Of a stretch of DNA of 32,214 nucleotides, positions 25,947-32,214 are shown piece by piece. Position 1 is the first letter of the stretch, and each line of letters starts with the position of its first letter. Below the pieces are notes generated by a model. It saw only the letters and a program-made list of their open reading frames with translations. It did no database searches and was not told the origin of the DNA. The DNA is from Lachnospiraceae bacterium (GTDB lineage Bacteria > Bacillota_A > Clostridia > Lachnospirales > Lachnospiraceae), in contig JAEEWS010000033.1 of the NCBI GenBank assembly GCA_016287765.1, forward strand, positions 1-32,214, read 5' to 3'. Position numbers and translations under genes: made by a program.

Positions 25947-25969
25947 GGAGCGGGTAAAACACCCGCTCC
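25947..25969 (-). terminator. probable terminator of trxA
   Basis: GGAGCGGGT (25947-25955) pairs perfectly with ACCCGCTCC (25961-25969) over a 5-nt loop, 11 bp beyond the trxA stop codon. The following minus-strand sequence ACTTTTAATT is a weak T-run. Confidence 0.7.
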
Positions 25970-25980
25970 CCCAAAAATAC

Positions 25981-26292
25981 TTATTTCACCCGGTTTAAAA
26001 GATCCTGTAATGTAAGAGCTCCTGTGTGCCTGAATACAGGCTGTCCGCCCTTGAACACGATCACTGTAGGGATACTCTGAATACCGTACTCAGCAGCCAA
26101 GTCCTCGTTTTCGTCAACGTCTACCTTGCCGACTTTAAATTCCCCTTTGCTTTCGGCAGCCAGCTTATCAAGCGTGGGAGCGAAGGCACGGCAAGGACCA
26201 CACCATGTAGCCCAGAAATCTACAAGTACCGGTACATCGGAAGCAAGGACCTCCGTCTTAAAACTCTCATTATCAAAATGTAAAACTTCCAT
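25981..26292 (-). CDS. trxA: thioredoxin
   Basis: A 103-residue cytosolic thiol-disulfide oxidoreductase with the canonical active site WCGPC (Cys31, Cys34), DFWATW before it and the cis-proline at 76 (QSIPT). Length and fold order match a classical thioredoxin. No thioredoxin reductase lies in the window. AGGAGG precedes the ATG. A TATAAT-like -10 occurs on the minus strand at 26364-26369 without a good -35. Confidence 0.96.
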   Translation of the reverse strand: MEVLHFDNESFKTEVLASDVPVLVDFWATWCGPCRAFAPTLDKLAAESKGEFKVGKVDVDENEDLAAEYGIQSIPTVIVFKGGQPVFRHTGALTLQDLLNRVK

Positions 26293-26344
26293 CTTAGTTT
26301 CCTCCTGTATTCTTGTGAAAGATCAATTATGTTTAAGTGCTTTA

Positions 26345-26406
26345 ACAACTGTGTTGTGATCTCATTATATTCATTATGCGAGGAAAGTATGTTGCATTTA
26401 CAACAT
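26345..26406. promoter_or_regulatory. trxA upstream region with two dyads
   Basis: Two small perfect dyads flank a minus-strand TATAAT (26364-26369): ACAAC-TGT-GTTGT at about 26346-26358 and ATGTTG-N6-CAACAT at 26389-26406. The second adjoins the stop codon of the upstream transducer gene. They may be operator half-sites; nothing else identifies a regulator. Confidence 0.4.
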
Positions 26407-26407
26407 T

Positions 26408-27886
26408 TTATATTTCTTTAAGTTTTTCCAGTTCTTCGGTTGCATCTTTAATATCCACAAGTATGCCCTCACTCATGCGCTTAACCTCATTACTCATGGT
26501 AGCGGCACTCTCGGCGCTGGCCGTGATCTCCTCGGTAACAGCGGAGATGTTATTGCTCTGTTCGGAGATGTCGCTGTTCGCCTCGGCAACCTTATTGATC
26601 TCCGCACTGATGGATTCTATTGCATCGGAGATCTGTCTCATGGCAGCCGCCTCCTGCTGAATGGAGGAATCCATCTCCGTAATGCTTTCTGTCTGGCTGT
26701 TAATGGCAAGGACGCTTTCATCCATACTGTTGGCAGCCACATCACAGGACTCGTTGAGCTTGACTATGCTGTCCTCGATCTCCACAACAGACTTGTTGGT
26801 GCTTTCCGCAAGGGCACGGATCTCTTCGGCAACTACCGCAAAACCCTTACCTGCTTCGCCTGCCCTCGCTGCCTCGATGGATGCGTTAAGGGCAAGAAGA
26901 TTGGTCTTTCCGGAGATCTGTCTGATAACGCCGATGACCTCTGTCACCTTGGTTGCCAGCTCCTTAACATCATCAACCTTCTGCTTTGTGATGCCTGATT
27001 TTTCAAGAAGCTCTCCGGCCTGAACATTGATGGCCGAGATCTTTTCCGCATTGTCTTTGTTGCTTTCCTGAACCAGCATTACGTTCTTGGAAAGCTCCTC
27101 CGCATTGGTCTTGATCCCGTTCATCTCGCGATTGGCCTCACTCATGGCGTCAGCTTCGTCTTGGACATTTTCCGCTATACTCAGAATAGCTGAACTGATA
27201 TCATGAATGGTCTCGGCCATGGCACGCATGCTGGTGGCATTTTCATTGGCCGCATTTTCTATATTAAGCATCTTCTTATCCACTTCTTCGCTGGCGGAAA
27301 GAATGGCACGACTCTTTTTCTCGGCCTCTTCGGACATACTTTCCACTTTTTCCAGCTTAAGACGGTTACTTTCTTTAATATTCTTGATCCCGACTATCAT
27401 TCCCAATGCGCCGATCAATAAAGACGCAATAATGATCTCGTATTCGGTTATCATCAGGGATTTTCCGTCACCCGCACTCGCCGACTTGATGGCAAGTATA
27501 GCTATATCCCATACAAGACTGATACCTGTAAGAATAACAACTATTCTTTCATCAAGATAAAGGAGGATGAGCAAAAACACCGGATATATGTAAAGATTGG
27601 ATACATTTGTATTGGCAAGAAACTGGCAATACCCGCAAAACAAAGGATATCCGATAGCTACAAAATATTTGAAGATCTTGCTCTCTCCCTTTGTTCTGAT
27701 AAACTCAATAACTCCGGGTGTGAATGTAAGAAGCATTACCCCCACAAATCCGCTGTACCATTTCATGTCATGGTGTCCTTTAAACACCTCCAGAAGATTT
27801 GCGGCAACAAGAATAAATGCAACTATGCCCCACACCAAAAGAACTGCTCTGTTGTTTTTAAACTGCTCACTTCTTGTTTTTTTCAT
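26408..27886 (-). CDS. methyl-accepting chemotaxis-type transducer with six-helix membrane domain
   Basis: A 492-residue protein. Residues 1-170 hold about six membrane helices (15-33, 44-62, 72-92, 100-111, 115-133, 150-168) with no periplasmic sensor and no HAMP. The rest is the long coiled-coil MCP signalling domain with the conserved tip [38 protein letters not shown], which contacts CheA and CheW. The ligand is probably sensed in or near the membrane. I chose the ATG at 27886 (GAGGAAACAG upstream); the frame remains open to 27991 but without a ribosome site. No che genes are nearby. Confidence 0.92.
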   Translation of the reverse strand: MKKTRSEQFKNNRAVLLVWGIVAFILVAANLLEVFKGHHDMKWYSGFVGVMLLTFTPGVIEFIRTKGESKIFKYFVAIGYPLFCGYCQFLANTNVSNLYIYPVFLLILLYLDERIVVILTGISLVWDIAILAIKSASAGDGKSLMITEYEIIIASLLIGALGMIVGIKNIKESNRLKLEKVESMSEEAEKKSRAILSASEEVDKKMLNIENAANENATSMRAMAETIHDISSAILSIAENVQDEADAMSEANREMNGIKTNAEELSKNVMLVQESNKDNAEKISAINVQAGELLEKSGITKQKVDDVKELATKVTEVIGVIRQISGKTNLLALNASIEAARAGEAGKGFAVVAEEIRALAESTNKSVVEIEDSIVKLNESCDVAANSMDESVLAINSQTESITEMDSSIQQEAAAMRQISDAIESISAEINKVAEANSDISEQSNNISAVTEEITASAESAATMSNEVKRMSEGILVDIKDATEELEKLKEI

Positions 27887-27946
27887 CTCTGTTTCCTCGT
27901 AATTTTTCAAAAATTTGATTGTCGCAGAAATAAAACCCTCAAGACA

Positions 27947-27975
27947 ATAATAACCTTTTAAACTGTTTCCGTAAA
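27947..27975 (-). promoter_or_regulatory. possible promoter of the transducer gene
   Basis: On the minus strand TTTACG (27970-27975) and TATTAT (27947-27952) are 17 bp apart, about 60 bp upstream of the start codon. The -35 is weak. Two TTTTACCGAA repeats lie just upstream (27979-27988 and 28002-28011). Confidence 0.4.
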
Positions 27976-27978
27976 CAC

Positions 27979-28011
27979 TTTTACCGAACATTTTTTTGAA
28001 GTTTTACCGAA
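27979..28011. repeat. TTTTACCGAA direct repeat in divergent intergenic region
   Basis: Two identical copies of TTTTACCGAA start 23 bp apart, in the 307-bp AT-rich space between the divergent transducer and exporter genes. This spacing, about two helical turns, suits a dimeric or cooperative regulator. The rest of the region holds no further gene. Confidence 0.5.
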
Positions 28012-28039
28012 TTTTTAGTATAAAACCATTTTTATTATG

Positions 28040-28068
28040 TTGTTTTTTTCAGTTATACATGGTAAAAT
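28040..28068 (+). promoter_or_regulatory. possible promoter of the ABC exporter operon
   Basis: TTGTTT (28040-28045) and TAAAAT (28063-28068) are separated by 17 bp, about 125 bp upstream of the first exporter gene. TTGTGA at 28080 with ATAAAA at 28103 is an alternative. Neither is strong. Confidence 0.35.
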
Positions 28069-28193
28069 ACGCAGACTTATTGTGAATTGGCCTTAAAACC
28101 GCATAAAATCTGTTGTTTAAGCCATTTCCTTTTAATTAAAATACATGTTTTTTATCATTATGGAGTTTAACCGTTTTTATTTGAGGAGTTATC

Positions 28194-29981
28194 ATGAACA
28201 ATTCAAAAGAAACTAAGTCCATACCTTCCAGAGTCACCTGGGTTTGGACAAATCTCAAGGGAAAACGAGCTTTTTACGGACTGGGAATCATGGGATCCAT
28301 AACATACAATGTTATGCAGCTTACCATTCCCTTTTTTGTTGCCAGATTGATCGATACCTTCATCAACGGCAAAGATGCGGCTTACAACCTTGAGCATCAC
28401 AGAGACCTTTTCTTCCTCTACGTGGGGGCTATGGTGGGTCTGACTCTTTTGCGCACCATCATCGTTTACGGTACGGGTATGATCTTTGAATCGACCTCCC
28501 AGTGGTTCTTATACAAGATAAGAAACTTTCTTTACGACAAGGTGCAGCGACAGGATATGAACTTCTATAACACCTACCGTACCGGAGATCTGATGACAAG
28601 GATGACGGGAGACTTAGATGCGGTAAGGCATATGATCGCATGGGTCATAAAGACTATCATAGAGTCCGTGTCTCTTTACACAGCCACCATGGTCTACTTC
28701 TTTTTCATGGATTGGCTTCTTGCCTCCATCCTGCTGGTAATATCCCCTCTCATCTTCTTCGTGATCATTAAATTCCGAAAAGATGTGGGACCCAAGCATG
28801 CCCTTTTACGTGAAAAGCTTTCCGGGCTTAACACCAATGCTCAGGAAAACATTTCCGGAAACAGGGTAGTAAAGGCCTTTGCCAGAGAAAAGTACGAAAT
28901 GGAGAAATTCGATAAGGGCAATACGGAGTACAGCGAGACCAATAAAAAGACCGCTCTCACCTGGCTCAAGTACTATCCCGCCATTGAAACCTTCGCAAAT
29001 CTGATGCCCATCATCCTTCTGGTGATCGGAGGCATCTTCATCATAGAAGGCCGTTTAACCGTGGGTGAATTTGCCGCTTTCTCAGGTCTGATCTGGGCCA
29101 TTGCAAACCCCATGAGGAACTTAGGTTCCATCATGAACGAATTTCAGCGCTTTAAGGCTGCATCCGCAAAGGTAATGGAGATCTACTATTCAGAACCCAA
29201 GATAAAGGATGCACCCAATGCCGTTGACAGACCGGAGCGTTTTAAGGGCAAGGTTGAGTTTAAGGATGTCAGTTTTAAATATGAGGACGGCAAGTTACCG
29301 GTTCTCGAGCACCTCTCCTTTACGGTGGAACCGGGTGAAACCCTGGCCATCATGGGCGAAACAGGCTGCGGTAAAACTTCCCTCATCCACCTGATCCCCC
29401 GTTTTTACGAGGCAACGGCCGGAAAAGTATTGGTGGACGGCTATGATGTACGTGACCTTAAGCTCCAGCAGCTGAGGAAGAACATCGGTCTTGCCACCCA
29501 GGAAGTATTGCTTTATTCGGATACCATAGACGGTAACATCGCCTATGGAGACGAACACCTGCCCAAAAACGAAGTGGTCAAGTTTGCCCGCTATTCCGCC
29601 GCTTCCGACTTTATCGCAAAGATGCCCGAGGGCTATGACACCATCATCGGAGAAAGAGGCGTGGGCCTTTCCGGAGGTCAGAAGCAAAGGATATCCCTGG
29701 CAAGAGCGCTCGCCATCCGTCCTGCTATTCTGATCCTGGATGATACCACCTCCGCAGTGGACATGGAAACTGAGAAAGAGATCCAGGAAAGCCTTAAACA
29801 TCTGGATTTTCCCTGCACCAAGATCATCATCGCCCAGAGGATCTCTACCACAAAGAATGCAGACAAGATCATGGTCCTTAAAGACGGTCACATAGAAGAA
29901 ATGGGTACTCACGAAGAGCTGATCAAACAACACGGCTACTACTGGAGTATCGTAAATCTGCAGACAGGAGAGGAGGTTTGA
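28194..29981 (+). CDS. heterodimeric ABC multidrug-type exporter, degenerate-site subunit
   Basis: A 595-residue half-transporter with six membrane helices (about 25-310) and one ATPase domain: Walker A GETGCGKTS (388-396), signature LSGGQ (492-496), and Walker B ILILDD where Asp517 replaces the catalytic Glu. The switch His is replaced by Gln548 (IIIAQRIS). These changes mark the degenerate site in TM287/288- and LmrCD-type heterodimers. The partner follows after one base. GAGGAG precedes the ATG. Substrate unknown; drug or lipid export is typical. Confidence 0.93.
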   Translation: MNNSKETKSIPSRVTWVWTNLKGKRAFYGLGIMGSITYNVMQLTIPFFVARLIDTFINGKDAAYNLEHHRDLFFLYVGAMVGLTLLRTIIVYGTGMIFESTSQWFLYKIRNFLYDKVQRQDMNFYNTYRTGDLMTRMTGDLDAVRHMIAWVIKTIIESVSLYTATMVYFFFMDWLLASILLVISPLIFFVIIKFRKDVGPKHALLREKLSGLNTNAQENISGNRVVKAFAREKYEMEKFDKGNTEYSETNKKTALTWLKYYPAIETFANLMPIILLVIGGIFIIEGRLTVGEFAAFSGLIWAIANPMRNLGSIMNEFQRFKAASAKVMEIYYSEPKIKDAPNAVDRPERFKGKVEFKDVSFKYEDGKLPVLEHLSFTVEPGETLAIMGETGCGKTSLIHLIPRFYEATAGKVLVDGYDVRDLKLQQLRKNIGLATQEVLLYSDTIDGNIAYGDEHLPKNEVVKFARYSAASDFIAKMPEGYDTIIGERGVGLSGGQKQRISLARALAIRPAILILDDTTSAVDMETEKEIQESLKHLDFPCTKIIIAQRISTTKNADKIMVLKDGHIEEMGTHEELIKQHGYYWSIVNLQTGEEV

Positions 29982-29982
29982 C

Positions 29983-31761
29983 ATGGCAAGAAACACTTAT
30001 AAAGAAGATGAAGTCCTGGAATCCCCTTTTCAGATAAGACACCTTTTAAGATCCTGGGTCTACATTAAAAAGTATTACAAGAAAATGCTGTTTGCCCTTT
30101 CCCTAAGTGCATTGGGCGCCATCGCCGGACTTTTCTCACCGCTTTTCCAGCAGCAGGCTCTGGACGAAGCCATCCCCAACGGAGATAAGACCATGCTGAT
30201 CCGCCTTGCGGTCATGCTGGCACTCTGCACGGTCATCAGCGTATTTTTCACCACCGTCAGATCCCGGATCATGACGAAGGTCGGGCAGAACATTATATAT
30301 GACATCAGAAAGGACCTTTTTGCCCACCTGCAGAAACTGTCCTTTAAATACTACGATAACAGGCCTCACGGCAAGATCCTGGTCAGAGTGGTAAACTACG
30401 TAAACTCTGTATCGGACATGCTTTCCAACAGCCTGATCAACCTGATCCTGGAAGCCTTTAACCTGATCTTCATCATCATCTTCATGTTCATCGTGGATGT
30501 GAAGCTTTCACTGGTGGTGCTGGCAGGCGTTCCTTTCCTGGCCGCTTTCCTGCTCTGGATCAAGAACAAACAGCGCCGCGCATGGCAGCAGGTTTCCAAT
30601 AAAAATTCAAATCTCAACGCCTATCTCCAGGAAAACATCGTAGGCGCCAGAGTGACTCAGATCTTTGCCCGCGAGGATGAAAATGCCGAGATCTTTGCCA
30701 CACTGTCCGGTCGCTGTAAAAAAACCTGGATGACTGCTGTTTCCTATTCAAACCTTATCTGGCCCGGCATTGATAACATTTCCGTTATCATCCGCGCCTG
30801 CATATACATTTTCGGCCTGGTGGTCTTCGTAAACGGTAATTATACCGCCGGTACCATCATCGCCATATCCTCCTATGCCGCACGTTTCTGGCAGCCCATA
30901 ATGAACCTGGGAAATATCTTCAACAATTTCCTTAACAACATCGCCTACCTGGAACGTATCTTTGAGACCCTGGACGAGCCCGTGGAGATAAAGGATGCTC
31001 CCGATGCAGAGGTTCTTCCTCCCATAAAGGGCAAGGTGGAATTTAAAAACGTGACCTTCGCCTATGAAGAAGGTCATGAAGTCCTTAAGGATCTCTCCTT
31101 CACCGTTAACCCCGGTGAGAGCGTGGCTCTGGTAGGTCCCACAGGTGCGGGAAAGAGCACCATAGTTAACCTGATCTCCAGATTTTATGACTTAAACAAA
31201 GGTCAGGTGCTGATCGACGGCCATGACATTTCCAAGGTAACGCTGGAATCCCTTCGTTCCCAGATGGGCATCATGCTTCAGGACAGCTTCATCTTCTCCG
31301 GAACCATTGAGGACAACATCCGCTACGGTAAGCTGGACGCTTCGCTTGAGGATATCATTAAGGCAAGCAAGGTGGTCTGCGCCCATCCCTTCATCGAAAA
31401 GATGAGCGACGGTTATCAGACAGAGGTAAAGGAAAGAGGCTCCGTTCTCTCCCAGGGCCAGAAGCAGCTGGTCTCCTTTGCAAGGACCCTTCTTTCGGAT
31501 CCCGCTATCCTGGTGCTGGATGAAGCCACTTCCTCCATAGATGTCCAGACAGAGAGAGCACTGCAGACAGGCCTTAACAATATGCTTGTTGGCCGCACCT
31601 CCTTCATCATCGCCCACCGCCTGTCCACCATAAAAAACTGCGACAAGATCATGTACATCGCAGACGGAGGCATACAGGAATGCGGCACTCACGAAGAGCT
31701 GCTGGCAAAGAAAGGTGCTTACTACAAGCTCTACACTGCTCAGATGGAAGATATCGCATAA
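29983..31761 (+). CDS. heterodimeric ABC multidrug-type exporter, catalytic-site subunit
   Basis: A 592-residue partner of the preceding gene, starting one base after its stop codon with GGAGG upstream. It has six membrane helices (about 35-325), Walker A GPTGAGKST (385-393), catalytic Glu514 (ILVLDEATSS) and switch His545 (IIAHRLST). Its signature is LSQGQ (489-493) instead of LSGGQ. The complete ATP site would thus combine this Walker B with the partner's LSGGQ, while the second site is degenerate on both sides. A terminator follows. Confidence 0.93.
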   Translation: MARNTYKEDEVLESPFQIRHLLRSWVYIKKYYKKMLFALSLSALGAIAGLFSPLFQQQALDEAIPNGDKTMLIRLAVMLALCTVISVFFTTVRSRIMTKVGQNIIYDIRKDLFAHLQKLSFKYYDNRPHGKILVRVVNYVNSVSDMLSNSLINLILEAFNLIFIIIFMFIVDVKLSLVVLAGVPFLAAFLLWIKNKQRRAWQQVSNKNSNLNAYLQENIVGARVTQIFAREDENAEIFATLSGRCKKTWMTAVSYSNLIWPGIDNISVIIRACIYIFGLVVFVNGNYTAGTIIAISSYAARFWQPIMNLGNIFNNFLNNIAYLERIFETLDEPVEIKDAPDAEVLPPIKGKVEFKNVTFAYEEGHEVLKDLSFTVNPGESVALVGPTGAGKSTIVNLISRFYDLNKGQVLIDGHDISKVTLESLRSQMGIMLQDSFIFSGTIEDNIRYGKLDASLEDIIKASKVVCAHPFIEKMSDGYQTEVKERGSVLSQGQKQLVSFARTLLSDPAILVLDEATSSIDVQTERALQTGLNNMLVGRTSFIIAHRLSTIKNCDKIMYIADGGIQECGTHEELLAKKGAYYKLYTAQMEDIA

Positions 31762-31787
31762 ATGAAAGGATCCCATAAATAAAGCAA

Positions 31788-31833
31788 GGCAGGACTCAGA
31801 TCTTAACGATCAGGGTATCCTGCCTGTTTTTTT
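31788..31833 (+). terminator. intrinsic terminator of the ABC exporter operon
   Basis: GGCAGGA (31788-31794) pairs with TCCTGCC (31818-31824), with a smaller GATC/GATC pairing inside, followed by TGTTTTTTT. It may also stop the convergent thioesterase gene, although the minus-strand T-run is poorer. Confidence 0.85.
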
Positions 31834-31893
31834 ACTGATTTATTCTGTTCAAGTATCCGGCTTTGCTTTCTTTTGAGCTTTCTTTCTCGGATT

Positions 31894-32214
31894 CTATTTA
31901 AACTGTGCCAGGAAACTCAGTTCTCCGTCTTTTCTAAAGATTATCTGTGTGCTGCCGTCATCGGTCTTCGATGTAAACACCTCTGCCTTTTCATCAATAA
32001 ACAGCATCTTCTTGTAAACATAGGTGCAGCTTGTAAACTCAAATCCGTCCGGAAGAAACTTTTCAGCGATCCTTGCATAGGCTCCGTTATTCATGTGACC
32101 GTTGGTGTCGATCTCCGCCTCGGAAACGGTGAAATGTCCCACCCTTTCTTCCTCTCCCTGAGGACGTGCCTTCACTGGTTCGGGAGAAAACTCCGGGCAT
32201 ATCATTGGCTGATA
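31894..32214 (-). CDS. acyl-ACP thioesterase, C-terminal part (cut by window edge)
   Basis: The reading frame is open through the right edge, so the N-terminal part lies outside the window. An internal ATG at 32205 is not the true start. The visible part is a hot-dog thioesterase half with VGHFTVSEAEIDTNGHMNNGAYARIAEKFLP, matching the C-terminal domain of FatA/FatB-like bacterial acyl-ACP thioesterases, which release free fatty acids from acyl-ACP. It converges on the exporter operon. Confidence 0.78.
   Translation of the reverse strand, partial: YQPMICPEFSPEPVKARPQGEEERVGHFTVSEAEIDTNGHMNNGAYARIAEKFLPDGFEFTSCTYVYKKMLFIDEKAEVFTSKTDDGSTQIIFRKDGELSFLAQFK

Noticed and set aside
27887..27991. N-terminal extension of the chemotaxis-type transducer
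   Set aside because: There is no ribosome site for the upstream ATG, while GAGGAAACAG precedes the ATG at 27886.

Overview
The window looks like a chromosomal segment of an anaerobic, low-to-mid GC Firmicute, most likely a member of the Lachnospiraceae (Clostridia). This is inferred from the SUF operon with SufU, the strong AGGAGG-type ribosome sites, CIRCE control of clpB, the PadR/HAAS/DUF4097 cassette, the LmrCD-type exporter pair and the many short GC-rich intergenic repeats. Genus cannot be fixed from sequence reading alone. Every gene from 161 to about 27.9 kb lies on the minus strand. One two-gene exporter operon (28.2-31.8 kb) is on the plus strand, and a truncated minus-strand thioesterase gene runs off the right edge.

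Layout, in increasing coordinates. (1) 0.16-5.5 kb: Fe-S cluster assembly operon, transcribed hxlR-sufC-sufB-sufD-sufS-sufU from a clear sigma-A promoter at 5550-5578. (2) 6.1-8.6 kb: padR, a HAAS-domain membrane protein and a DUF4097 envelope protein, behind a strong promoter with an unusual 15-bp-spaced repeat array downstream. (3) 9.0-11.8 kb: clpB with a terminator, a perfectly spaced promoter and an overlapping CIRCE operator. (4) 11.8-24.9 kb: a long co-directional run, in transcription order a lipoprotein serpin, an ABC exporter with an extra N-terminal domain and zinc ribbon, a DUF1854 protein, a second exporter of the same unusual architecture, peptidase T, a PHP phosphoesterase, two membrane HD-GYP proteins (one with a degenerate GYP motif), and an aldo/keto reductase. 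(5) 25.0-27.9 kb: a DUF1295 membrane protein, thioredoxin and a membrane chemotaxis-type transducer. (6) 28.2-31.8 kb: a heterodimeric ABC exporter with one degenerate ATP site. (7) 31.9 kb to the edge: the C-terminal end of an acyl-ACP thioesterase.

Two things stand out. First, the serpin / PH-like-zinc-ribbon ABC / DUF1854 / PH-like-zinc-ribbon ABC block is tightly packed (gaps of 10, 17 and 11 bp) and looks like one functional unit of unknown substrate. Second, the intergenic spaces carry at least twelve copies of a REP-like repeat with core AACCCCGTCCCC. Two pairs of inverted copies bracket a larger composite element containing an A-B-A'-B' interlocking stem pair (a possible pseudoknot or switching terminator). 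Its stems are maintained between the two copies despite sequence change, with G-U pairs that point to the minus strand as the RNA sense. No tRNA, rRNA, CRISPR array, complete insertion sequence or REP-associated transposase was seen in the window.
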